From: Bacteroidetes bacterium UBA2322
GTDB lineage: Bacteria > Bacteroidota > Bacteroidia > Chitinophagales > UBA2359
Direction: 5' to 3'
DNA: 14,823 nt
Assembly: GCA_002345145.1 (NCBI GenBank)
Contig: DDVC01000163.1
Coordinates: forward strand, 4,110-18,932
Under the pieces are notes generated by a model. It saw only the letters and a list, made by a program, of their open reading frames with translations, did no database searches and had not been told where the DNA came from. Shown here piece by piece: positions 8,040 through 14,819 of the stretch. The position numbers and the translations under genes were made by a program. Within the stretch, counting starts at the first letter, position 1. Each line of letters opens with the position of its first letter.

Positions 8040-9254
8040 ATGAAGTATAGCGTTAAGCTCCGTATGGCAATGGTTTTATTTGCCCTCTTTTTCTCTTTTG
8101 TGCATAACTACGCACAAAACACCGCACCCAAAGGACAGGGTATTCAGTTTTTTACCGGCACATGGGAAGAAGTAAAAGCCGAAGCTAAAAAACAAAACAA
8201 GCCCATTATGGTAGATGCCTACACTACCTGGTGCGGACCTTGCAAAATGATGAGCGCCAACACTTTTCCCGACCCCAAAGTGGGCGAGTTTTATAACCGC
8301 CACTACGTAAATTATAAAATTGATGCCGAAAAAGGCGAAGGTAAAGATTTTGCCCGACAATACCGGGTGGACCGATACCCTACCTTGCTGTTTATTAACG
8401 GCGAGGGCGAAGAAATTTACCGCACCTTAGGCTATCAGCAGCCGGCACAGTTTATTATGGAAGGCAGGAAAGGGCTGTTTGACCAAAAAACCCTGCTTGC
8501 CATGCAGCAGGAATACAATAGCGGCAAGCGCGATGTTACTTTTATGCGTCAGTTTGCCATGCTTTTATGGGCGGGAAGCTTGCCCCAATACAACCAAATA
8601 GCCGCCGAATTACTGGCAACACTCTCGCCCGAAGAACTGAAACAACCCGAAAACCTCAATTTTGTGTTTGATTTTGCCACTACACTCAACTCAAAAGCCT
8701 TTGATGTATTGCTTGCCAACCGGCAGATGTTTGCAGAAGTAGTAGGCGCTAAAGAAGTATCGGAAAAAATTGTATCGGTAGCATTTCAGGCATTGCCCGA
8801 TGTAGCAGCAAAGCACGATAAAAACATGTTTGACCAAATTGTGAACACAGTAAAAAAATCGGGACACGAAAATGCCGACGAATATACCTATTATGTAGGC
8901 TTGGATTATTACAACGGCACTGCCGATTGGAAAAATTATATTACCACTGCCAACCAATACATGGGTAAATTTAAAACCGAAAATCCCAACCTGCTCAACA
9001 ACGTTGCATGGGAGTTTTACCTTCATGCCGAAAAAAAGAAAGACCTTAAAAATGCCGTTAAATGGGCTAAACGGTCGGTAGAAATTCAGCCTGCTTTTTA
9101 CAACCATGATACCTACGCCGCTTTGTTATACAAAACCGGCAATAAAAAAGAGGCTCTTAAAATAGCCGAAAAAGCCGTAGAACTGGCAAAGCAGGCAAGG
9201 CAAGATTACTCCGAAACCCAAAAACTGATAGACCGAATTAAAGCCGGTCAATAA
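8040..9254 (+). CDS. Exported thioredoxin-fold protein with C-terminal TPR-like repeats
   Basis: 404 residues. I choose ATG 8040 because it starts directly with a signal peptide (MKYSVKLRMA to NYAQ, about 1-26). An upstream in-frame ATG at 7920 would overlap murI by 74 bases and hide that signal. The thioredoxin domain spans about 36-148, with the redox motif WCGPCK (Cys65, Cys68) and the cis-proline segment RYPTLLF (Pro114). The lead-in WEEVKAEAKKQNKP resembles the thioredoxin_7/DsbD-gamma type. About 150-310 is helical without a motif I recognise, and about 315-395 looks like two TPR-type helical repeats (NNVAWEFYLHAE, TYAALLYKTGNKKEALKIAE). It probably acts as a periplasmic thiol reductase or isomerase with a partner-binding tail; the partner is unknown. 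It starts 46 bases after murI and has its own strong terminator. Confidence 0.85.
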   Translation: MKYSVKLRMAMVLFALFFSFVHNYAQNTAPKGQGIQFFTGTWEEVKAEAKKQNKPIMVDAYTTWCGPCKMMSANTFPDPKVGEFYNRHYVNYKIDAEKGEGKDFARQYRVDRYPTLLFINGEGEEIYRTLGYQQPAQFIMEGRKGLFDQKTLLAMQQEYNSGKRDVTFMRQFAMLLWAGSLPQYNQIAAELLATLSPEELKQPENLNFVFDFATTLNSKAFDVLLANRQMFAEVVGAKEVSEKIVSVAFQALPDVAAKHDKNMFDQIVNTVKKSGHENADEYTYYVGLDYYNGTADWKNYITTANQYMGKFKTENPNLLNNVAWEFYLHAEKKKDLKNAVKWAKRSVEIQPAFYNHDTYAALLYKTGNKKEALKIAEKAVELAKQARQDYSETQKLIDRIKAGQ

Positions 9255-9278
9255 CCAAACCAACCAATTTGTTTTCAT

Positions 9279-9327
9279 GCAAAAGGGCGCAACAGGTTTT
9301 TAACACCTTTGCGCCCTTTGCGTTTTT
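9279..9327 (+). terminator. Strong intrinsic terminator after the thioredoxin-fold gene
   Basis: Perfect 11-pair stem (9282-9292 with 9309-9319), extended by two more pairs across a one-base bulge and by inner pairs GGT/ACC. It is followed by CGTTTTTATTT. It starts about 25 bases after the stop codon. Being AT-flanked on both sides, it could also serve the convergent guaB. Before the 9357-9644 insertion, the guaB stop would have lain only about 27 bases from this stem. Confidence 0.85.
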
Positions 9328-9356
9328 ATTTGCGCTAAACGGTTGCTGTTATTTAA

Positions 9357-9644
9357 CGTGAGGTTGGAGTTATTAGCTTGCTCAAAGGCTTACCGCAAAA
9401 GGCTTTTAAGCAGGTGGGGCGAAATATTTTGGTGCGCTGCACCTTTCCATTAACCAAACATGCCAATTTATGGACGGTGGTGAGTAACACAAAAAGGGCA
9501 GCGCCCTGTAATCTTGGTAGAACAGATGCGTATCATGTTGCTAAAAGGTGCAGCGCACCGTAATATGTTGCTCATTTTAACAAGTGCGCCTAAACCTTAT
9601 GCTGGTTTTACCACTCGGGCATTCATTTTAATTCCAACCTCGCG
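9357..9644 (+). mobile_element. MITE-like non-autonomous element, full copy (element 1)
   Basis: A 288-base non-coding element. The ends are inverted repeats: CGTGAGGTTGGAGTTA at 9357-9372, and the complement of 9629-9644 reads CGCGAGGTTGGAATTA (14 of 16 identical). It is flanked by perfect direct repeats TTATTTAA at 9349-9356 and 9645-9652, as expected for a target-site duplication. An alternative reading puts AA/TT in the inverted repeat and leaves a 4-base ATTT duplication. Inside are three ordered hairpins, at 9431-9443, 9495-9507 and 9547-9559. Most of the interior is repeated in inverted orientation at 14480-14716. The right-hand duplication contains the guaB stop codon. There is no open frame with any recognisable product and no transposase, so a partner elsewhere in the genome would have to move it. 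Confidence 0.75.
9424..9566. repeat. Long imperfect inverted repeat enclosing a hairpin
   Basis: The arms 9424-9443 and 9547-9566 are complementary over 20 positions with one mismatch and one G-T pair. Their 13-base cores, GGTGCGCTGCACC and GGTGCAGCGCACC, are exact reverse complements. Each core can also fold on itself (5-pair stem, 3-base loop). Midway lies AGGGCAGCGCCCT (9495-9507). The arrangement allows either a single long-stem fold or a row of three small hairpins. Confidence 0.7.
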
Positions 9645-11102
9645 TTATTTAATTTCGGCGCTGTAGTTGGGCGATTCTTTGGTTATTTGCACATCGTGCG
9701 GGTGGCTTTCTCTAAGTCCGGCGCTGGTAATGCGCATAAACTGGGCATTAAGCCGAAGGTCAATTAAGGTAGCGGCGCCACAGTAACCCATACCGGCGCG
9801 CAATCCTCCTACTAATTGAAACACGGTATCGGCAAGTGGTCCGTTGTAGGCTACCCTGCCTTCTATACCTTCGGGCACTAATTTTTGGGCATCGTCCTGA
9901 AAATAGCGGTCTTTGCTGCCTCGTTTCATTGCGCCAATGGAGCCCATGCCTCTGTAAACCTTATAGCGGCGACCATGATACAACTCGGTAGCGCCGGGGC
10001 TTTCATCGCAGCCTGCAAACAAACTGCCCAGCATACAGGTATGCGCACCGGCAGCCAGTGCCTTCACTATATCGCCTGAGTATTTAATACCGCCATCGGC
10101 AATAATGGGCACGCCAAAAGGTTTGGCGGCTTCGGCACAGTTGTAAATGGCGGTAATTTGCGGCACACCTACGCCTGCTATAACGCGGGTAGTACAAATA
10201 GAACCCGGACCAATACCCACTTTTACCGCATCGGCTCCGGCTTTTATGAGCGCAACAGTAGCTTCGCCGGTAGCCACATTGCCCGCTATGAGTTGCAAAT
10301 TGGGGAACAGTTGTTTCAATTGTTTTACCATATCTATTACCCCTTTTGAGTGTCCGTGTGCTGTATCTACCACTACCACATCTACACCGGCTTTATACAG
10401 AGCCGTTACGCGTTCTATGGTATCGGGACTGGTGCCCACGGCTGCCCCCACCAACAGTCTGCCGTTGGTATCGCGGGCGGCATTAGGGTAGCGTATGGCT
10501 TTTTCTATGTCTTTAATGGTAATAAGTCCGCGCAAATAACCTTCGTTATCGGTAAGCGGCAGTTTTTCAATTTTGTAACGCATGAGCATATCTTTTGCCT
10601 GCTCAAGTGTAGTGCCTACCGGTGCAGTAATGAGGTTTTGCGCGGTCATTACCTTGCCAATGGCTTTAGAGTGGTCTGTTTCAAACCGAATATCGCGGTT
10701 GGTAATAATGCCTACCAACTTGCCGTTTTGGGTTACCGGCACGCCCGATATTTTGTATTTAGCCATTAGTTCAGCCGCTTCAAACACCTTGTGTGTGGGC
10801 GAAAGGTGAAACGGCTCGTTAATAACCACATTTTGCGACCGTTTTACCCTGTCCACTTCTTCGGCTTGTATATCGGGTGGCATGTTTTTGTGTATAATGC
10901 CAATGCCGCCCTGCCTTGCCATGGCAATTGCCATTTCCGATTCGGTTACAGTGTCCATGCCTGCGCTTAGCAGTGGAATGTTTAAGGCTATGGAGGCGGT
11001 AAGTTGGGTAGAAACAGTTACGTCCTTTGGAAGTACTTCGGAGTAACCGGGAACGAGCAGCACATCGTCAAATGTGAGCCCTTCTTGTGTAAGTTTGTGC
11101 AT
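9645..11102 (-). CDS. guaB: Inosine-5'-monophosphate dehydrogenase
   Basis: 485 residues, full length. It oxidises IMP to XMP with NAD+, the first committed step of GMP synthesis, as a cytoplasmic tetramer. The opening LTFDDVLLVPGYSEVLP is the classic N-terminus. Two CBS domains sit at about 93-200 inside the barrel. The barrel shows DTAHGHS (246-252), the phosphate and catalytic loop GIGPGSICTTR with Cys303, and IADGGIKYSGD (334-344). Its mobile flap carries Arg399-Tyr400 (KDRYFQ) and EGIEGRV. The last codons and stop (AAATAA region) lie within the direct repeat that borders the element at 9357-9644. The insertion therefore left the protein intact but replaced everything downstream of the stop. 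It is read convergently with the thioredoxin-fold gene. A 300-base gap separates it from the upstream gene on the same strand, so it probably has its own promoter. Confidence 0.97.
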   Translation of the reverse strand: MHKLTQEGLTFDDVLLVPGYSEVLPKDVTVSTQLTASIALNIPLLSAGMDTVTESEMAIAMARQGGIGIIHKNMPPDIQAEEVDRVKRSQNVVINEPFHLSPTHKVFEAAELMAKYKISGVPVTQNGKLVGIITNRDIRFETDHSKAIGKVMTAQNLITAPVGTTLEQAKDMLMRYKIEKLPLTDNEGYLRGLITIKDIEKAIRYPNAARDTNGRLLVGAAVGTSPDTIERVTALYKAGVDVVVVDTAHGHSKGVIDMVKQLKQLFPNLQLIAGNVATGEATVALIKAGADAVKVGIGPGSICTTRVIAGVGVPQITAIYNCAEAAKPFGVPIIADGGIKYSGDIVKALAAGAHTCMLGSLFAGCDESPGATELYHGRRYKVYRGMGSIGAMKRGSKDRYFQDDAQKLVPEGIEGRVAYNGPLADTVFQLVGGLRAGMGYCGAATLIDLRLNAQFMRITSAGLRESHPHDVQITKESPNYSAEIK

Positions 11103-11402
11103 TGCAAATAGTTTGCGTGCAAATTTCTAAAAAAAATACGCCCCCTGCAAGTTTATCGGGTTAAATAATGGTAAAATAACCAAAACAACGGTAATTGGTA
11201 GCATTTTGTGCCCTTAGGCAGGAAAATGTATTACCATGGCTGTGCAAAAATGATTGCAAATTGTGTTACAATAGGTGATTTTTGCTTGTGCCGGTAAATC
11301 GGGCTATATTGCCATCAATAACTAACCGCCATTGGTATTTAGCAAACCAATGGCGGTTAAATGTTGCCATCTAAATCAACAAGTTGGCAGCCGCTGCATT
11401 AC
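11103..11402 (-). other. Intergenic region upstream of guaB
   Basis: 300 bases without a credible gene. The right part holds the hairpin at 11323-11359, which ends the large exported-protein gene. The AT-rich left part should carry the guaB promoter on the minus strand. The best -7 candidate there is TAAACTTG (complement of 11149-11156), one mismatch from TANNTTTG, with no well-spaced -33 box. I see no riboswitch-like conserved structure. Confidence 0.5.
11323..11359 (-). terminator. Terminator hairpin after the large exported-protein gene
   Basis: A perfect 13-pair stem (TAACCGCCATTGG with CCAATGGCGGTTA), extended by one T-A pair, around a 9-base loop. On the minus strand it begins 44 bases after the stop at 11403 and is followed by GTTATT, a weak T-tract. 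Position and stem strength favour a terminator that insulates guaB from upstream transcription. Confidence 0.65.
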
Positions 11403-14096
11403 CTAATACCTTATGGGGGTTACTCCCATTTGCTTAATGTGGGGAAGCATAAGGGTGAAATCGGAAATACTTACAATGCCGTCAAAATTACAATCAGCCG
11501 GGTTATAGCTTGTACTGCCGGTATTGGTGGCATACACATTATAGTCGGCAAAGTTTATGATGCCATTGGCATTAAGGTCGCCCGGAATAAGCCCAAACAA
11601 ACCCAATGTGCCCACTTGTACAAGTTGTGAGTTGCCGCCTTGCACATTGGCAGGCAGGGTAAAGTTAACAGAGCCGCCATTGGGGTCAAAGGCATTGGCG
11701 CTCAAAACAGCCAGGTGGTTTCGGTGTTTTACGGCAACTTTAAAAGTGCCGTTGGCAACAAAGGTAAGCCCCTGTTTTAGTTGGGCGTTATATACGGTTC
11801 CGTTGGCGCTGAGCAAAGCGGCTTGGCTTTCTACAACGGCGTTATTGGCAGTATTGAGCAGTTGCACCAGCACCCAATCAACCATATCGGTAGGTATGGG
11901 TGCAGCCACCGAAATAGGCGGTGCATTCCAGGGTGCAACACTATAAGGTGAGTTGGTGGGCAGTAAGGCATTAATATCGGTGCGCATGGCGCCGTTATTG
12001 GCGGTGGTATTATAAGCCCCGCCCAAAATTACGGTTAGGTTTAAGGGGGCTTTACAGGTAGTAGCCACCGTGCCGGTATAGTTTACCACAGTTGCCCAGG
12101 TAATGTTTTGGCTTGCTGTGCAGTTTCCGCCTGCACCCGAAAAACTAAGCGTAGTGCCACCCAATGCGCCGGTTATATCTGCCTGACTCATTCGGAGCCA
12201 TACTATTTCATTGTTGGTTATGGAGGCAAAAGGTTGCAGGTTATTGCCCAATAAGGTAAACAATGTGCCTTGCGATGCAGTAGCCGTGTAAGATACACAA
12301 TCGGGACCCGATATGCGAACCGGTACGTATAGGTAATGCGGTAGGGTAGGGTTGGTTTGACCGGTTATAGCTTGCAGGCAAAACGCAACGGGTAGTGGGC
12401 TGCTAACGGGGTTATTGCTCACGTCAAAATTTATAAAAGAAGCAGTAGCAACACAAGCGCAATCTGCCGCACAGGTACAGAAATTTTCAGCGCCATCGCA
12501 AGTGCCATTACCGCAAAATACCGGAGGCGGGCAATTGGGCAGGCTAACTGTTACGGGCATACCGGCACAGGTGGGGTTGCCGGCATCTACCACGTTTATC
12601 GTAATGCTGCCGCCTGTGCTGTTGGCAATACTTACCACAATGGGCGAAGAGCTGCCTGTGCTTAGTATATTGTTGTTGGCAGTGTTAATTACATTGTAAA
12701 CGCCGCTACCGTTGGCTGCGGTAAATAAAACATTAAAAACGGCGCTGGTGCCGCTGCAAGTGGCAAGGTCTGCACTTACACCGGTTATGGCGCAAACAGG
12801 TGTGCAATCGGGCAAGTTTACTTGTATGGGTATGCCGGCACAACTTGGAGCGGCGGCATCTACCACGTTTATGCTGATACTGCCCCCTGTGCTGTTGGCA
12901 ATACTTACCGCAATAGGCGAAGAGCTGCCCGATGCCAAAACCAAATTGTTTGACGTGTTAATGACATTATACGTTCCGCTGCCGCCGGCAACGGTAAAAC
13001 TAACGCTAAAATTTGCCGAAGTGCTGCTGCAAACCGCCGTAGTTGCATTTACCCCGCTTATATTGCAGGTTACAGGCAACGAAACGGTTATATTATCTAA
13101 ACCAAACTCATCGCGGTTGCCTACGCCGCTAACATCATTGCTTGTCCAGCGCAAAAAGAATATGGCTCCGTTAGGAATGTTTAACCCGGTAAGCGTAGTG
13201 TTTTTGGGTATTACGGCTGCTGTGGGTGAAGCATCGGCAGTAGCAGGCGAGGTATAGTCTAAGGCAGATACAGGTGTATAAGTAACGCCATTGGTAGAGT
13301 AGGCAAAATTAAAACTGTTTGCCCGGTCTTGGTCGTTATACACCAATAAATCATAGGCTACATTGAGGGTGGTAATTGCGCTGCTGCTGTTATTGCAAAT
13401 TTGCAGGTTAATAATGCCGCCGTTTGGCGAGCTAAAATCGTTGCTGGCAGGCTGCAACCAAAGCGCCTGATTGCCGGCGGTATAGGTACAGCCATAAATG
13501 CCGCCCGATGTAGGCGCTCCCGGTGTGGTAGCGCCTCGGGCAAAATCGTTGCCGGTATTAGATTGACCGGGTTTGTATAAATCGCTAAACCCGCTAAAGT
13601 TCCACACCTTTGACGATAACTGCGAGGCAGAAGGGGCAGACGTAAATCCGCCACCGCCAAATCCCGAAAAAGTAATGCTCAACGGCGCGCCGGTAAACGA
13701 CTGGCAGTAGGTATTGTTTTCTAAAGCGCCTCCTTTAATCCAATTTCGTATGATGGCTATATCGGCAGCGCTTACTGTGCATCCGCCTCCCAAGGGCATA
13801 CGGCTACTGCCACAGGTTAGCGGTACAGAGCAGTCAATTTTTATAACTAACGGGCTGCTATTGTCATCAAACGGGCGTGCCGTTTGCGCGCATTGGGTGC
13901 CGCCGTTTAGCACACCTGTATAGGTGCTAAGGGTTAATCCGCTGCTTCCGCCGTGGCAATTACTACAACCATAGCCGGTAATAAATGTTTGTACGTGCGG
14001 GCTATAAAAGTAGGGCTGAGCATGGCTATTGTTCAAAGCAAATATACTAAGTGCAAGGGCAATAAATGCCCCAAATAAGGAGTAAAACTGTTTCAT
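11403..14096 (-). CDS. Large exported protein: c-type heme site, tandem beta repeats, dockerin-like C-terminus
   Basis: 897 residues. A signal peptide (about 1-27, MKQFYSLFG to SHAQ) is followed by a small cytochrome c-like domain (about 30-130). CSNCH (44-48) binds heme covalently, and Met100 in SRMPLGGG, before an ADIAIIRNWIKGGA helix, is the likely distal ligand. About 135-340 is a beta-rich domain ending DEFGLDNITV, resembling a jelly-roll. Two tandem 91-residue repeats follow (341-431, 432-522), then a cysteine cluster CGNGTCDGAENFCTCAADC (528-546). Near 685-830 is a segment typical of Bacteroidota surface proteins (DWVLVQL, KHRNHLAVLSA). The C-terminus has two dockerin-like EF-hand loops, DLNANGIINFAD (840-851) and DCNFDGIVSISD (868-879). 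There is no recognisable T9SS tail. It may be a periplasmic or surface electron-transfer or adhesion protein; no enzyme activity is evident. Confidence 0.8.
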   Translation of the reverse strand: MKQFYSLFGAFIALALSIFALNNSHAQPYFYSPHVQTFITGYGCSNCHGGSSGLTLSTYTGVLNGGTQCAQTARPFDDNSSPLVIKIDCSVPLTCGSSRMPLGGGCTVSAADIAIIRNWIKGGALENNTYCQSFTGAPLSITFSGFGGGGFTSAPSASQLSSKVWNFSGFSDLYKPGQSNTGNDFARGATTPGAPTSGGIYGCTYTAGNQALWLQPASNDFSSPNGGIINLQICNNSSSAITTLNVAYDLLVYNDQDRANSFNFAYSTNGVTYTPVSALDYTSPATADASPTAAVIPKNTTLTGLNIPNGAIFFLRWTSNDVSGVGNRDEFGLDNITVSLPVTCNISGVNATTAVCSSTSANFSVSFTVAGGSGTYNVINTSNNLVLASGSSSPIAVSIANSTGGSISINVVDAAAPSCAGIPIQVNLPDCTPVCAITGVSADLATCSGTSAVFNVLFTAANGSGVYNVINTANNNILSTGSSSPIVVSIANSTGGSITINVVDAGNPTCAGMPVTVSLPNCPPPVFCGNGTCDGAENFCTCAADCACVATASFINFDVSNNPVSSPLPVAFCLQAITGQTNPTLPHYLYVPVRISGPDCVSYTATASQGTLFTLLGNNLQPFASITNNEIVWLRMSQADITGALGGTTLSFSGAGGNCTASQNITWATVVNYTGTVATTCKAPLNLTVILGGAYNTTANNGAMRTDINALLPTNSPYSVAPWNAPPISVAAPIPTDMVDWVLVQLLNTANNAVVESQAALLSANGTVYNAQLKQGLTFVANGTFKVAVKHRNHLAVLSANAFDPNGGSVNFTLPANVQGGNSQLVQVGTLGLFGLIPGDLNANGIINFADYNVYATNTGSTSYNPADCNFDGIVSISDFTLMLPHIKQMGVTPIRY
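12531..13076 (-). repeat. Two tandem 273-base coding repeats
   Basis: Two in-frame copies, 12804-13076 and 12531-12803, each encoding 91 residues of the large exported protein. Shared blocks include SSPI.VSIANSTGGSI.INVVDA. The DNA is also close in places: GGCATCTACCACGTTTAT recurs exactly 273 bases apart. Each copy has paired cysteines at equivalent places. This looks like a fairly recent internal duplication of a beta-sandwich module. Confidence 0.85.
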
Positions 14097-14134
14097 GTGA
14101 TTAAATTTATGGAGTGGAATGTGGGAGTTAAGAA

Positions 14135-14142
14135 CAAAGGTA
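14135..14142 (-). promoter_or_regulatory. Candidate -7 promoter box for the large exported-protein gene
   Basis: On the minus strand this reads TACCTTTG, an exact match to TANNTTTG, 38 bases before the start codon. No well-spaced TTTG -33 box is visible. It overlaps the palindrome at 14137-14154. Confidence 0.45.
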
Positions 14143-14154
14143 ATTAATTACCTT
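14137..14154. promoter_or_regulatory. Perfect 18-base palindrome, candidate operator
   Basis: AAGGTAATTAATTACCTT equals its own reverse complement over all 18 bases. It overlaps six of the eight bases of the -7 box for the large exported-protein gene. A dimeric repressor bound here would block that promoter. No T-run makes it a terminator, and no regulator gene is present in the window. Confidence 0.4.
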
Positions 14155-14396
14155 ATAGTCTTGTGTTTACCAACATTTTTGTTTTAAACAGCATAGTAAA
14201 GCAGCGTTATACAGGGCACCTCTCTACCTCTTTGTGCCTTGGCGAGAGTCATGAAAAGCACATGGAGCAGAGGATATTGCATACGCTTACCTTTTTATGC
14301 GCCGCTCTTTTTGGGCAAGCAAATTTTGTTCTCCAACCCGTTAACCCTCCTTATAAAAAGGTGAATGGTTATGTATAATGGCTTGGTTATCATTAC
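14155..14396. other. Non-coding stretch between the large gene's promoter and the repeat cluster
   Basis: No credible gene. A 71-codon frame (14163-14378, +) lacks any family signature, signal peptide or promoter. TTCTCCAACCCGTTAAC near 14330 loosely resembles the terminal inverted repeat of element 1 (TTCCAACCTCGCGTT). On the minus strand it is followed by GCTTGCCCAAA, echoing GCTTGCTCAAA of the element 1 left arm. It may be the remains of another copy, but the match is short. Confidence 0.35.
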
Positions 14397-14472
14397 GGGG
14401 CGCTGCCCCTTGTGTGCTACTAATTGACCCTCATAAATTGGCATTTTTGGTTTTACAAAGGTGCAGCGCACC
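14397..14472 (-). mobile_element. Partial copy of the hairpin element (element 3)
   Basis: Two family hairpins, GGGGCGCTGCCCC (14397-14409) and GGTGCAGCGCACC (14460-14472), with the same interior sequence between them. On the minus strand it reads ATGCCAATTTATG, as at 9460-9472 in element 1. Their start-to-start distance, 63, fits 64 in element 1 and 67 in element 2. The outer ends and the third hairpin are missing or unrecognisable, so it is a truncated copy abutting element 2. Confidence 0.65.
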
Positions 14473-14479
14473 GAAATAT

Positions 14480-14716
14480 AACGTAAGGTTTGAATTAAAA
14501 TGAACGCCCGATAGGGGGGTAAAATCTGTGTGTGGTTTATGATAAAATGGGCAACAGATTACGGTGCGCTGCACCTGATAAAAGCACTTTTGCATCTGTT
14601 CTACCAAGATTATGGGGCGCTGCCCCTTGCCGTTGTATATTATTGACCAACCTCCATAAATTGATATTTAGTTTTACACAGGTGCAGCGCACCAAAATAT
14701 AGGTAGCAACCATGTT
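14480..14716 (-). mobile_element. Second copy of the hairpin element, inverted (element 2)
   Basis: The minus strand repeats element 1. 14592-14612 is the exact complement of 9509-9529 (21 bases), and CGGGCGTTCATTTTAATTC parallels CGGGCATTCATTTTAATTC beside the terminal repeat. The left end AACGTAAGGTTTGAATTA (14480-14497) matches the terminal repeat well. The right end, near AGCAACCATGTT (14705-14716), is degenerate. Flanks AAATAT and AAATAC are a possible imperfect target duplication. Hairpins at 14563-14575, 14614-14626 and 14681-14693 keep the order and spacing of element 1. The arm beyond the outer hairpin is about 50 bases shorter than in element 1. Confidence 0.65.
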
Positions 14717-14733
14717 AAATACCCGATTAACAA

Positions 14734-14746
14734 GGCGCTGCGCACC
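14734..14746. repeat. Degenerate family hairpin
   Basis: GGCGCTGCGCACC resembles the family 13-mer but breaks pair 3 of the stem. It lies outside the inferred right end of element 2. It is probably a decayed remnant of a further copy or an outer part of element 2. Confidence 0.4.
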
Positions 14747-14799
14747 GAACCAATAATGTTTTTTTATAAAATACTATTCGCATGACAAGGGATAATTGC

Positions 14800-14819
14800 C
14801 AACGGTACAAGTACCGTTG
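14800..14819. repeat. 20-base inverted repeat at the window edge
   Basis: CAACGGTAC, two-base loop AA, GTACCGTTG: a perfect 9-pair stem. It is unrelated in sequence to the element hairpins. With only four bases beyond it in the window I cannot tell whether it is a terminator, an operator or the end of another repeat. Confidence 0.6.

Noticed and set aside
8691..9107. A 138-codon minus-strand frame
   Set aside because: It is antisense to the thioredoxin-fold/TPR gene, whose domains and signal peptide are clear. The frame lacks a promoter or recognisable domain.
9431..9559. The repeated 13-mers as a CRISPR array
   Set aside because: The units are too short, occur in both orientations, and are separated by conserved rather than unique sequence. 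No cas gene is nearby.
9378..9563. A 61-codon frame inside element 1
   Set aside because: It runs through the hairpins, and the corresponding interval in the inverted copy has a differing length that breaks the frame. Structure, not coding, is conserved.
12712..13257. A 181-codon frame on the plus strand
   Set aside because: It lies wholly antisense to the large exported-protein gene and crosses its tandem repeats. The frame is open because of the codon bias of the true gene, and its product has no family signature.
14163..14378. A 71-codon plus-strand frame in the 3' intergenic region
   Set aside because: No recognisable domain, signal peptide or promoter; the composition looks non-coding.
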